DNA of 64,000 bases from Globisporangium splendens (lineage: Eukaryota; Oomycota; Peronosporomycetes; Pythiales; Pythiaceae), in contig VFIW01000003.1 of NCBI GenBank assembly GCA_006386115.1, positions 496,001 through 560,000 on the forward strand. Reading direction: 5' to 3'. Shown piece by piece: positions 48,401-60,361 of the stretch. Each line of letters begins with the position of its first letter. Within the stretch, counting starts at the first letter, position 1. A model generated the notes under the pieces. That model had not been told where the DNA came from. It worked only from the letters and a program-made list of their open reading frames with translations, and made no database searches. Position numbers and translations under genes: made by a program.

Positions 48401-51400
48401 TTCTCGATCGAGATCACGCGCGGCTACGGCGCGAACGAGTTCCACGAAGACCTGAAGAAGGTGCTCATGACCGCGGGTGCCGAGAACAAACCGGTCGTGT
48501 TCCTCTTCTTGGACGCGCAGATCGTGCATGAATCGTTTCTCGAAGACATTAACAACGTGCTCAACACGGGCGAAGTGCTAAATCTGTATGCGAATCTGGA
48601 TGAACCCATGCCGGCGTACTATGCGTCGATCAAAGCGCTGTCGCAGCTCAAGAAGGACGACATCACGGTGCTCAAGACATTCACGAACCCGCCGCGGCTC
48701 GTCGGTGTCACGACGAACGCCGTGTGTCTGCTCTTTGGCGCGAAACAGGAGTGGAACGGAGCCAAGAAGCTGTTGAACGACATGAAGTTTCTCGACAAAC
48801 TCAAGGAGTACGACAAGGACAACATCCCGCCGAAAACAATCCGCGCGCTCGCCAAGTTCATGGCCGACAAAGAGTTCACGTCCGAGACCCTGAGCAGCAT
48901 CTCAACGGCCGCGACGTCGCTATGCATGTGGGTGCGCGCCATGTACACGTACGACACGGTCGCAAAGAACATCGCCCCCAAGAAAGAGAACCTCAAGCAA
49001 GCCGAAGAACGGCTCGAGCGCGAGCAGCAGCAACTGCAGATCAAGCAGTCGGGGCTCAACGCCGTGCTCAAGAAAGTCGCCGATCTCAAACGCACTCTCG
49101 AGGACGCGCAGCAGAAGAAGATCGATCTCGAAAAGCAGACGCAGACCACGCAGGCGCAACTTGTGCGCGCCGAGCGGCTTATTGACTCCCTCGGAGAGGA
49201 GCAGGGCCGCTGGAAGGAATGCGCCGAGGGTCTCACGATTGACATGGTGAACCTCGTCGGCGACATGATCTTGTCGGTCGGTTGCATTGCATACTTGGGA
49301 CCCTTTACGGCAGAGTTCCGTCACGACTTGCAACAGAAATGGGTCGCGTTCTGCAAACAGAGTGGGCTCCCCGTGGATAGCCACTTCTCGTTCCAGCGCG
49401 TGCTCGCGGACCCGGTCGTCGTGCGCGAGTGGAACATCATGGGACTGCCTGCGGACACGTTCTCGATCGAGAACGGGCTATTCACAACGCTCGGTCGCCG
49501 CTGGCCGCTCATGATCGATCCATAGGGACAAGCCAACAAGTGGATCAAGAACATGTACAAGGCGAGCAACGCGCTGCAGATCATCAAGCTCACGCAAAAG
49601 GATTTCCTGTGCACGCTCAAGAACGCGATCCGCTACGGCGCGCCAGTGCTGCTCGAGAACGTCGAAGAAGACCTGGATCCGTCGCTCGAGCCCGTGCTGC
49701 TCAAGCAAGTGTTCAAGCGCGGCGGTCAGTTTCTGCTGCACTTGGGCGACAGCGACGTGCCGTACAGCGAGAACTTCCGGTTCTACATCACGACCAAACT
49801 CGCGAACCCGCACTACATGCCCGAGATCTGCATCAAAGTGACGATCATCAACTTCACGGTCACGCGCACGGGACTCGAAGACCAGCTCTCGGTCGACGTC
49901 GTGCGCAGCGAGTGCCCGGACCTCGAGCAAAAGAAGAACGAGCTCACGATCAATATCGCGGCCGACAAGAAGCAGCTCAAGGAGATCGAGGACAAGATCC
50001 TGTACATGCTCGAGAACTCGCAAGGCAACATCCTGGACGGCGAAGAGCTCATCGACACGCTCGCACACAGTAAAGCGACACCGTCGGCAACCAAGACGCG
50101 CATAGCGGAAGCCGAGACGACGTCGCTCGAGATCGACCAGACGCGCGAAGGGTACCGTTGCGTCGCGATCCGTGGCTCGATCATCTACTTTGCGATCGCG
50201 AGTCTCGCGCTCGTGGACCCGATGTACCAGTACTCGCTCCAGTTTTACCAGAAACTCTTTGTGGTGCGCCTGGAGAACTCGACGAAATCCGACGTGCTGG
50301 AAGAGCGACTCGACATCTTGATGAGCGACATCGCCACGTCGATGTTCGTGAACGTCTGCCGTGGTCTCTTCGAGAAAGACAAGATCGTGTTCGCGTTCAT
50401 GGTCGCGTCCAGCATTTTGTTGCAGCGCGGCGTGATCCACGCGCAGGAGTGGAACTTCTATCTGGTAGGCGACAAACGGAGCCCCGCGGCGCAGATCGCG
50501 TTGGCAGCATCGAGCGCCCTCGCGCGTCCATTGTGGCTCTCGGACCGCGTCTGGAAAGTGCTGCTCGGTCTCAAGGAAATCTCGCCAGCGTTCGACCAAA
50601 TCCCCGAATCTGTGATCCGGGACGCCAATGGCTGGAAGAAGGCGATGGTGCTCTCGGATCTCCAGCATGCCGAGCCGTTGCCTACCCCCTGGGACACCAG
50701 GCTGACAAACTTCCAGAAGCTGCTGATTCTGCGCGTGTTCCGCGAAGAGATGCTCGTGTTTGGTACGCACGAGTTTGTGGATCGCGAGCTCGGCACGTTC
50801 TTCACTGAGTCACTTCCGTTCGATTTGAATGGCTGCTACAGGGATTCCAAACCAGAAACGCCGCTGATTTTTGTCTTATCCCCCGGTGCCGACATCAACG
50901 ACTATCTGCTCGAGCTCGCCAAGCAAGAGGGTAAGAAGGTTCGGGACTGAAGATCATCTCGCTGGGCCAAGGTCCGATCGCCGAGGCTCTGATGAAGCAA
51001 TCCAAGGAGACCGGCGACTGGGTATGTCTCCAGAATTGTCACCTCGCGGTCTCGTGGCTTGGGCGATTGGAGCAGATTCTCGAGCAATCGCAGAGCGAGA
51101 AGATGCACCCGGAGTTCCGTCTGTGGCTCACGAGTATGCCGAGCCCACGATTCCCCGTGCCAATCCTGCAAAACGGCATCAAGATCACTAACGAGCCACC
51201 CAAGGGCATCCGCGCCAACCTCGGCCGCACGTTCCTCGATATGAAGGAATCCGATTACGAAGGGTGCACGAAGCAGCGCGAGTTCAAGAAGCTCCTGTTC
51301 GCGCTGGCATTCTACAATGCAGTTTGCTTGGAACGGCGTAAGTTTGGCGCTGTCGGTTGGAACATCCCGTACGAATGGATGAACAGCGACCTCAAAACGG

Positions 51401-52668
51401 GGATGCAGCAAGTGCGGCTGTATCTGGAAGAGCAGGACACCGTGCCGTACGTGATGCTCAACGTCATGGTCGCCGACGTGTCCTACGGCGGCCGCATCAC
51501 CGATCGCTGGGACAAGCGCACGAACTCGAGCATTATGCGCAAACTGTTTTGCAAGGACGTGATGGACGACGCGTATCGGTTCACAATGTCGAACACATAC
51601 TTTGCGCCACCCGAGGGGAGTCTCCAGTCTGCACGCGAGTACGTGAGCTCATTGCCGACCGCGGATGCACCCGACATCTTTGGTCTCCACGCGAACGCCG
51701 ACATCACGTTTCAGCAGAAAGAGACCGGTCAGTTGCTGGGTACGATCCTGAGAATGCTCGGAGGTGGAGGTGGAAGCGACAGCGGAGAATCGTCGGCAGC
51801 CCAGAGCAACGACAACATTGTCATGGAGATGGTCGTGTCGATCCAGGAGCGGATACCCGACCTCTTCGCCGAGAGCAGAGCACATGCGTCGACGTTCAAA
51901 GAAGTGCTCGGCGGGTTCCGCAACTCGCTGGGCGTGTTCCTGTCGCAGGAAATGATCCGCTTCAATTTCCTCATCCGCGTCATGAAGAGCACGCTCGAGA
52001 TGCTCAAGCGCGCGATCAAAGGGCTCGTGGTCATGTCAGGCGCGCTCGAGAAGATGTACAACGGCTTCCTCATCCAGCAGATCCAGAAGGAGTGGGAGGA
52101 CGCCGGGTACCCGTGTCTCAAGCCGCTCGCAGCCTGGATCGAGGACTTCTTTGCGCGCATCGCGTTCACGCACGACTGGCTCGTGAACGGCCCGCCCATG
52201 GCGTTTTGGCTCTCGGGCTTCTTCTTCCCGCAGGGTTTCATGATGGCCGTCAAACAGTCGTTCTCGCGCGAGCGGCAGATCGCGATCGACGCGCTCGTGG
52301 TGTCATGCGAGACCATGGGCAAGGACAAGGAGGCGTACCACGTGCCGCCACCCTTCGGCGTGTACATCTACGGGCTCTTCATGGAGGGAGCGCGGTACGA
52401 CCGGAACGCGATGATGACGGCCGAGTCGATCCCGAACGAGCTCTTCGATCGCATGCCCGTCATCTGGCTCAAGCCCATGCGCAAGGAGGAGTACAAGCCA
52501 GTGGACGTGTACGAGTGTCCACTTTACAAGACGTCGATTCGCGCGGGCACGCTCTCGACGACGGGCCACTCGACCAACTTTGTCGTCGCGCTGGACATCC
52601 CCACGGACAAGAGCCCCGACCACTGGATCCGACGCGGCTGCGCCATGCTCTGCATGCTGGACACGTAA
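42422..52668 (+). pseudogene. Axonemal-type (inner-arm, single-headed) dynein heavy chain, disrupted
   Basis: Homology is continuous from tail to C-terminus, so identity is clear. Stem and linker lie at 42422-45230 (VFILGSLEDILMLLEDNQ, YLETIFCAEDIQKQLP, FPRFYFLSNDELLEIL). Loops: AAA1 GPAGTGKTETTKDLAK (45451), AAA2 GEAGSGKS (46240), AAA3 GETGVGKS (47311), AAA4 GVGGSGRQS (48337). Stalk coiled coil near 48980-49200, AAA5/AAA6 and the C-terminal domain to 52668 (SYGGRITDRWDKR). Breaks: TAG at 45234 and 49523, frameshifts near 45395, 48320 and 50947, and possibly 42600. Sequence is missing in the tail (~44320), before AAA1 (~45390, about 75 residues) and after the AAA4 Walker B (~48600, about 300 residues). 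The start is ambiguous (42422 or 42435). The total fits ~3,400 codons, shorter than the usual >4,000. Missing segments cannot be base-calling errors; the sharp conservation elsewhere implies recent decay. Confidence 0.88.
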
Positions 52669-52822
52669 GAAAGACAAAGTACAGTGTAATGTCCTAGCAA
52701 CGACATACAAAGACCTGGGAAAAACGTAGTTTTTCTGACCGTTTGATAGTTTGATATTCCAGTTTCAATAGATATATAGAGAAAGAGCTACGAACCATTT
52801 TCAATTGCAGCACGTCTCGCTT

Positions 52823-54195
52823 CTAGCTGCTGCTTTGCCGTCTTGAGTTGTCTCGTGTCTGGACCAGCTCTGCGATCTCGAGGTTGGCTTTCACGCGGTC
52901 TTCCGACGTCAAGCTGTAGTACGACAGGTTGTTCTGCTTCTCCCACTGGGGTGCATCAAGTTAGACAAACAAAATGAGTCACACAAACACGTACTCATTA
53001 CTATAGCACGTTTCTTACCATTCTCACATCCCGCACGGAGTGCTGCGGTGGCTGGTACGTGTGTGTGGCTTTGAACTTCTTGTTGTGCCGCGCCAAGAGC
53101 TCCTGGAGCTCCTGGAAGTCACTGCTTTGCCCAGAAACTCCTGCCTTATTATTCGGGGCTGTACTTTTTGCCTTGGCGCTTGACGTCGTCGCTCCGCGTT
53201 GTACAGAAGATGATAGCTTAGCATCGCCACCAGGCACACCTGAAGGGGTATGCTGCATCGCTATGCGGCTACTTGCCGTTGATGCCATGAAGCGAGCACG
53301 TGTGCCATGATTTGGAGCTGCTGCGCGCTTTTGCGTAATGGACGTATCGCTGGCTACCTCTCTTTTGCTTGCTATCGTGTCGGCATTCACAGCAGAGTAG
53401 GTTGCGGTCTTGATCTGTGCCTTCATGCGCGCGACGCTGGCGAAAGATTCTTCCCCCATTCCTTGCGTCTTTGATGTCGTCTCCTCACTGCCTGCGCCAA
53501 GTCCAGATCGCCTTCGCAGTCTTGCTGGCGGTCTAAGCACGAACAGCAATCAATACCGCCAGCATACATCAATACATAGAGACCTAGCATATGCATATCG
53601 AGTTGCTCGTGACTTACCCGCTCACATGAGCCATTCCTGCTGTCGTCGTTGTCGTTGCCGCCGTTGGGGTAGAACCTGCACCCCGTGCTGGTTGCAGACG
53701 ATTGGCATTGTTCGCACTGCTGCCATTCTCTTTACCGAGCAAGCCACCACGCGTACTTCCTCCGAGTCCCGCCGCGATATTCGAGCGACGCGGACGCTCC
53801 GCACTGCGGTTTTCCTTTTCCAGCGCTGCTGTCGGGTTCAACGCGTTAGCTTTCGGTCGAAACCCAGCCCCCAGACGGTTGCTATTGATCGTACTAGCAG
53901 CTATAGACGCGTTCGATGCATGCATCGTGCCGCTGTGGTCGGCATGCTGCTGCTGCTGTTTGAGCTGGAGCTGCCGCTGGAGCTCGGCTTCCTCCTGCGC
54001 GAGCTCAGCGCTCGGACGGCTGTGGTCCGGGTGCACGACAGTGAACCACGAGTCGATCTCGTCCTCGGCGTCGTACTTGGGCGGCAGCGACAGGTCGAAG
54101 AACGCGCGCGGCGCGCCCTCGAACTCGTACAGCGGGTCCACATACCGCAATCCGCTGCCGTCAGCGCCGCCGATGATGCTCAGCCGCTTCGCCAT
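52823..54195 (-). CDS. Unrecognised Ser/Ala-rich protein with conserved C-terminal block
   Basis: Exons 54195..53618, 53532..53019 and 52945..52823 give 405 codons (404 residues, TAG stop), and both joins restore one frame (GTAAGT and GTAAGA donors). The N-terminal ~75 residues look ordered (YVDPLYEFEGAPRAFFDL, then DEIDSWFTVVHPDHSRP). A short Gln/Leu run follows (QRQLQLKQQQQ). Residues ~110-330 are Ala/Ser/Thr/Asn-rich and basic, probably disordered. The C-terminal ~60 residues are distinctive: ELLARHNKKFKATHTY, HSVRDVRMWEKQ and SLTSEDRVKANLEI. This block resembles short conserved modules of microtubule- or cilium-associated proteins, but I cannot name the family. The 3' end lies ~155 bases from that of the dynein pseudogene (convergent). 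Confidence 0.7.
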
Positions 54196-54646
54196 GCTGC
54201 TCGGCTAGCTTTTTTTTTTGTTTTTCTTTTCAATTGCGCTCTGCAATCTGGCGCCATTTTTAAACCGCCATGGCCAACCTTCGCGTCACCTTTCGCACAT
54301 GTTTGAAATAGCATCTAGGAAACTGTAAATTCATTCAACTGCGAAAATGTCTGCATGGCAAATAACATATTACTCGCAGTGCAGCAATAAGTGTGAGATA
54401 TCGCGTCGTAGGGTTAAAATGCATACCACATATAACATAACCTACCACTTAAACTCACAGTCATACATAACCTACGACTAACCTCACATGTTGAACTTTG
54501 GCTGCGCCGACAGAAAAATGCAGTGAACGCGCGCCATGGCTGCGCTATATTTACGCATCTTGCGCGCCATTCCAGGACGAGTGCGTTCATTTCCTAATCT
54601 GCACATACACAACACACAGGCGCTCATTGTGTGACTGCGCTGCGCC
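54196..54646. other. Divergent promoter region
   Basis: Between two divergent genes. It has a T-rich run at ~54211-54229, two CATAACCTAC units near 54435-54475, and GTTCATTTCC and GCTCATTGTG in the last 70 bases before the next ATG, which fit initiator patterns. No gene seen. Confidence 0.4.
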
Positions 54647-57600
54647 ATGGACGACATCTTGGAGCGACTCGGGGCGCTCGCGAACGACGCTCCCGTCGAC
54701 AGCAGCGCTGGTGGAAGTGGCAGTCGCCTCGACCACGCGCTCAATATATCGAACGATGAGCGCATCACGGAAGCGCAGGCGCTGTGGCGGACGCTCGAGA
54801 CGCTGTTGACGGCGGCGAAGTCCCAGGAGCTCAGTGTGGGCGACGCGACGTTGACGAAACTGCTGTCGTGTGCCCGCACGGTGCTGAGCGACCCGCATCT
54901 CTGATATTGACACAACTGAACGGTGGTGACAACCACAGGTGCTTGTGAAGCTTGGATGCCGCGGCGAACGCGAGCGGGAGGCCCTCGTTCGCGGTGGCGT
55001 CGCCGAGCTTCTTGTCGCATCAATGCAGCATGAAAGTGACTCGACGATCGCATCCAGATCTGTGCTACAAGTGCTCCAGACGCTGGCGTTTGACGCGAAG
55101 AACCGCCAGGCGCTCGTTGTTGCCGAGACGCTGCCGTTTTACCTCTCGCTCGTGAAACGCCACCCACGCGACCTGCACGTCCAACTCTTTGGCTGCAAGT
55201 TCCTGCAGTTCATGGTGTACGAAGAAGAGTGCAAGGACAAGATGATGCGCTACGGCGCCATTAATGCGGTCCTGGATGCACTGTACAGGTTCCCCAGCGA
55301 TGCCCAGATGAGCGTCAGTGCGCCTGAGTTGATCTACTTTCTGAGCATGGAGCTCGAGAGCGCGATGCCGACAGAGCAGCAGTTTGCGTCGACGATGGAG
55401 GATATCATCGAAAGCGTGATTGCCGCCATGCGGCTGCATGTGCAACAGGAGCAGGTGCAAACGAACGGAATTGGGATCTTGAACGGTTTTGTCGTCCACG
55501 CCAACACAAAGCGCTTGCTGTGCGCGAAACCCATTTGGGAGATCGTGCTAAGCGCGCTGCTCTCGTCCGGAAACGAGAGCGAGTCGACAAGCGAGGCGAT
55601 TGAGCTTCTCGAAGCGCTGCTTTCCGATCCAATCACATTCAACACCGTCGAGTATACGTTGAAGGCTCCATCGATCAATGAGCGCACGAAAATGGGATGA
55701 GATAATCACAATGTATGCTTTGAGGTGTGCACTCTGTACTGATCCATACGCTGTTATGTATGTTGAGCCAGGACGATTCAACAATTGAAAGCTCTACGAA
55801 CGAAGTTGGAGTCGTTATCAGGAGTGAAAAAGAAAGCAAGTGAAGCGAGCTTCACTGTAAGTCGACTACAGGTCCTGATTGGTCCTCGGCAATCAAGTAG
55901 TAGTAGTGGCACTGCTACAACTGCTACCGCGACTCCTGCTGTTGTGAACGTGACGGAGACAGAGACTGGGAATCTGCAGCCAGACTTAAATCGGCTGCTC
56001 CTTCCACCGGAAACCGATGGTGGAGGGAATCACCAAGAAGCAAACGCACAGAGCATACCAACATATGGAAGACATGACGACAACGACGGTGAGATTCCGG
56101 TCGCTGCTGCCAAAACCCACTATTCAGCTATCGAGAAGGAGAGTCGATCGTATCACGAGAGTCTGTGTTTATCAGCGTCGTCTGTTTCTCGGGACCTAAA
56201 TGAACTCGCTGAGACCCTCGATATAGAGTACCAAGACGTCCAGCATGGACTAGTACACACCCCAGAGATAAGCTCGACGCAGTTCTTGGAAGATCTTGCT
56301 TTGGACTCGGATTCTGTAGGGTACTTTGAGCAGTTTCTTCGCGACGTTGACAGTCGATTCAAGCCTTCCGCACCACGCGAACCGAGTCTTGCCGTAGAAG
56401 CTCCGACTAAAACTGGGCAAGTATCTCAGTGTACAGCCGTGGAGCCGTGTGTATCAGTGCCAAATGTGACGACAAAAGATGTAGATGAGCCGCCTCAAGT
56501 GTCAAACACCGTCAATCCGCGCCATCACGCTATTTCCAATAGCGATTCGCTGTCGCGTGGCCCTTCAGTTGGAGAAATGGAAACAGCTCCGTCCGTGATT
56601 TCCAACGTGGTGACAGCAGCAGTGGTGGAAGTGACACGTGGCGCGACTTGTATGAAGCATGTGCAGAAGAAATGAAGGCGCTGAAAGCCGAATATCACAA
56701 TTTGCAAGAAAATTACAAGATCCTGAGTCGCCGAGCACAAGAGCAGTCGAAGCTTCTCAACTTGCAAAACAGCCGCATCAGAAATCACATGGGAGTGCAC
56801 GAGCACGTCCTGGGGCATGTAAAAAAGTTGGAGGAGGCTTTGCAAGAGCCAGCGCGTAAGCACCAAGTCGAGCGAGAGCTACGACTGGCGGAGGTCGCAC
56901 AATCAGAAAAGATATCAATGGCTCTACACGAAGCGATGAAGGAGATCAAAGCGCTGAACTCACAGAACTCGAGTGCGTCGCGAGAGCTCATGCAAAAAGA
57001 GAAACTCCGCATCGACTACCAGCAAAAGGCGTCCGAAGTCAAGCACATGAAACAGAAGCTCGAACTCGAACGCGATGACGCTATGATCCAAGCTCAAACA
57101 ATGAAGTTTGAACAGGTATTCTATCTGAACCCTTGTGCTTTTACTCTGGCATTCGTAGCTGAGCCGTTGTTTCTCGGAATGAATAGATCGGACTTCACAA
57201 GCAGCTCGAGGACTGCCGAAGAGAAGGGATGGAAGCGCTTTTGATGCGAGAAGAGGACGTTGATGCTCCAAAGCCACGAATATTTGCGTCGATAGGACGT
57301 TCAACTAATGGATCGCCGTCCAAGAACTCTCGAGGGAATATGGCGACTTCCTGGACTGCGAAGCGAAGTAGTGCTTTCGATTCTACTTCGCACCGAAACT
57401 CGAATTGCGGGCCATTTACAATTCAACCGATCGATACGTCAGCTCCACGCCAGTTCAGAACGTACAGAGAGCGTCGCAGTCCAAGCAAAGCGGCTTTCGA
57501 CAGACTGGAGACTGACATCGCGAAAGACCCCGACACGATTGATCGCGACGAAATTGGTACAAAACACACGCGCTCGTTATGTACAAAATGATATTTTGGG

Positions 57601-58855
57601 CTCTATAACGATTTAATAATGCTCCTCTGTGCGCATTGTAGAAATGAGCCTGAAGACGATATATCAGTCCCTTGACACCTCCTTAGAAGGTAATAGCGTT
57701 CACATCGCGTCGGTCCGAAGGTTCTTCCTCGACAGCGGCATCGTCCAGTCGCCAGTCGTCGCTGGCGATGTTGATGTGGTTTTAGCAAAAGTGCTGACTC
57801 AAGCACAAGAAAATCGGCGGAAAACTACTGTGCGAAAAGATTACGCGTTTGCACAAACAGCTCCAGTTTCACAGGCAAATGAAGCAAAGAAGTTTCGCTA
57901 CTTTGACGAAGACACGTTCAATGAAGCTGTGACACTTGTGGGGATGAAGCGATTCCCGCGGTACGAGATCAAGCGCGTGCTACAAGCAATCGTCGCTGAC
58001 TACCTGTATCCGATCCAGAGGCGCATGCGAGCAAGCAGCATGTTGGCGAATACTTGCAACAATAGCAATGGTTCCACAGCATCTTTTTCGAGTAGCACTA
58101 GTTCGGGGTATCGCAGCTCGATTTTGGTTGGTGGAAATGGTGCGTCTTTCTGCGGCAGCCCCGGCGCAAATTCACCTTTGTCGATATGCATTGGAGTCAT
58201 GCACGCGATTTTGAATGGCCTCGCTCCCCATATTGGCCGGGGAGGTGAGTACCCACGGTTCACAGGGAATGGTGAAATTGACGAAGAGGAGCTGAGGACC
58301 CAAATGCACGTTTCTGCTGGGCCAACAACAGACCGAACACGCAAGCGTAGGCGCGACGAAGTGATTTACTCGATGCTGGAGATGCACAGCATCTTGGCTC
58401 GTGAGCAGAAACCGCTAGGTACCATCTGTGAGTTCTACAGTGCGATCCATCGCCAGAGCGCAGCGAAAGACGAACTTCTGGGGCTTAGCTTTGAGCTGTT
58501 GCTGAATTTCGCAATGGATTTTGAGATCACCCCGTCGTTCATGGATCGTGTGAGTTTGAAGCATCTCGACTCGGAGATGGCTGGCTTCATCAAATCGTAC
58601 CTGGCGTTGCACAAGGAGTTCCCACGCGCGACCGATCTGGAGGCGCTCAAGAAAGTGGCTTTCTCGATGGCGCTTGCACGCGTGGCGATCGAGCTTTTCA
58701 GTGCCAAAGTAGACTGCGAGACTCCCGAGAAGCAGGTCACGGGGTTGCTTCAATGGATCGACAACTCGGTGGGGAGGGAAAAGATCATGCGCAAGGCCAT
58801 GCTGCCGCTCGTGATCAAGTTCTCGCGGAAACTTTACGCTCTAAAGGTATCGTAA
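54647..58855 (+). CDS. Armadillo-repeat plus coiled-coil protein, one frame break at ~56.57 kb
   Basis: Proposed exons: 54647-54880, 54939-55651, 55772-57115 (containing the break), 57187-57556, 57642-58855. Residues ~1-310 look like armadillo/HEAT helices (CRGEREREALVRGGVAELL, RSVLQVLQTLAFDAKNRQAL). Then come a short coiled coil (QLKALRTKLESLSG), a long acidic disordered stretch, a second coiled coil (EEMKALKAEYHNLQENYKIL to KQLEDCRREGMEALLMREE), and a C-terminal ~400-residue domain with FFLDSGIVQSPVVAGDVDVV and FNEAVTLVGMKRFP, faintly like p25-alpha/EF-hand folds. The frame changes by one base near 56570-56580, at a GAGAAATGG run where one extra A would keep the frame. So this is a sequencing error, a real mutation, or two genes. 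Coiled-coil ARM proteins of this type are often cytoskeletal or ciliary; no firm function. Confidence 0.55.
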
Positions 58856-59180
58856 ACGCAATGGCTCAGCTTACCCAATGATCTACGCTGCAGTCGCGCC
58901 ATGTTCAGAGGTGACATGGTGGAGAAGGTAGGCTTTTCGTAAAAACTCGACCAACATCGACCGACACAAGATCAAGTCAAGTGCAGTCTCCATTAACCGA
59001 TTTGAATGTCAACTTTCAGAAGTCTTTACTAACCGATTTCACTGTACGTCGGTCTCTTTTGAACCGGTTCAGATGTTTTCGTCTGGACCGCGTCTCGTGT
59101 CTGGCAACGGATTCGGACCGCCAGGAAGGGGGCAATAACAAACACCCACCGTGTGGTGAGAAAGCAGTTGGAGCAGCAGC
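58856..59180. other. Intergenic region
   Basis: Short inverted pairings around AACCGATTTGA and AACCGATTTCACTG (58995-59045). Promoter of NDUFA2 expected here. No gene seen. Confidence 0.35.
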
Positions 59181-59867
59181 ATGAGTTGGCGCGCGCAGAT
59201 CTCCCGCAGCATCCAGGAGCTACGCTTCGTGGCCTGCGAGACCTCGCAGAGCAGCAAGGGCCTGCGGTGCGTCCTGCGGTTCTCTTTGCCGTGTTTACTA
59301 CGTGTTTGAGTCTGTGTGATGAAGTGAATATGAAGAGCAGGCGCTCATGCTGCTGTTGTTTTGGGATGGATGTAGTACGTTTTTCCGCAAGAACTATGGC
59401 GAGTTGAAGATGCTGAACCCGCGCACACCGTTCGTGTACCGAGAGGCGGAAGAGATGGAGCCATTCGTGTACGCGCGATACGGTACGCGCTCGTTTCTGC
59501 TTGCTGTGATGAATATAGATAACTCCGCAGAACGTGATGGGCGATAGATATAAGCGAATTTGAGACTGATGCTATATGATGTATGCATTGTATTGTTGCA
59601 GACTGGGGTGTGGAGAAGCAGGTGTTTGTGCAAAACAAGACCGACAAGGAGATCCTGGACATCGTTAAGGGCCTCGTGGAGCACGGCTTCACGCTGCCAA
59701 AGTCCCCAGAGAGCGACATCCTCGTGGCGGCGCCTATTATTGAAGCGGACAAGGGCGAAGAAGCGTACGAACCGCTCAACCTGACGTGGGATGGCGTCAC
59801 GTTGCGCCGAAACCCAGACTTCGACATCCCGTTGGAGGAGGCCGTGAAGAAGGATGCGCACCCATAA
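59181..59867 (+). CDS. NDUFA2: NADH:ubiquinone oxidoreductase subunit NDUFA2 (B8)
   Basis: Exons 59181-59266, 59376-59482 and 59602-59867 give 153 codons (152 residues). The start MSWRAQISRSIQELRFVACETS and SKGLRTFFRKNYGELKMLNPRTP are the thioredoxin-like fold of the complex I B8 subunit (L51/S25/CI-B8 domain), including the Cys near residue 19. RYDWGVEKQVFVQNKTDKEI completes it. NDUFA2 is an accessory subunit on the matrix arm near the N-module. Animal homologues are ~99 residues; this one carries a C-terminal extension of about 55 (DILVAAPIIEADKG, NLTWDGVTLRRNPDFDIP). Introns have GTGCGT and GTACGC donors and canonical acceptors. Confidence 0.93.
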
Positions 59868-60361
59868 AGCTGCCAGTAACAGATCCAGCACACAGACAAG
59901 AGAGAATGAGAGGAAGAAAAGAACGAAGAAATGGGTGAGAGGCGACGCATTGAGAGCCGCATCTTGTACGTTTTGGCGTTGGTCTCTTGCTCTTTGTTGT
60001 AGGATCCATTTGCTCGTAACGCACAGGTGTATCATTGTCGAAGAAGATTGGGGAGATCAGAAGTGACGAAAATGAAAAATGCAATAAAGACACAGAACAA
60101 CAACATTAGCAGTAGCACATGTCATAGCTCGAATCCGCCGTGAAAAGCAAGTGGTTCGGTCCATTAAGCAGGTGTGTGTGTGTGGGTGTGTGTACAATAC
60201 AACATCAGCCGAGTCGGCGCCGCCTTCAGCAAGCAAATTGGACCCTCCCCTGACGACCACGACGGTAGAAGATTCAAAAGATGTGGCTCGTATCCGCATT
60301 CCCAACCCTGCGACAGCAACTGAGTGAGAGACCTGGGGAAAGCGACATCCAAGCCGTTCGC
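59868..60361. other. Convergent 3' intergenic region
   Basis: 3' flanks of NDUFA2 (+) and the DUF202-like gene (-). A TG-repeat tract lies at ~60173-60192. No gene seen. Confidence 0.4.

Noticed and set aside
45234..49525. UAG reassigned to Gln (alternative genetic code)
   Set aside because: BOP1 and the 404-residue gene use TAG as genuine stops with no conserved sequence beyond; frameshifts and gaps in the same dynein also need mutation.
45236..50950. Introns to explain the breaks of the second dynein
   Set aside because: Flanking peptides are adjacent in the dynein family at both TAG sites and at 50947; removing sequence by splicing would delete conserved residues.
51357..52697. 446-codon frame overlapping the dynein C-terminal domain in another frame
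   Set aside because: Out-of-frame reading of a well-matched dynein segment.
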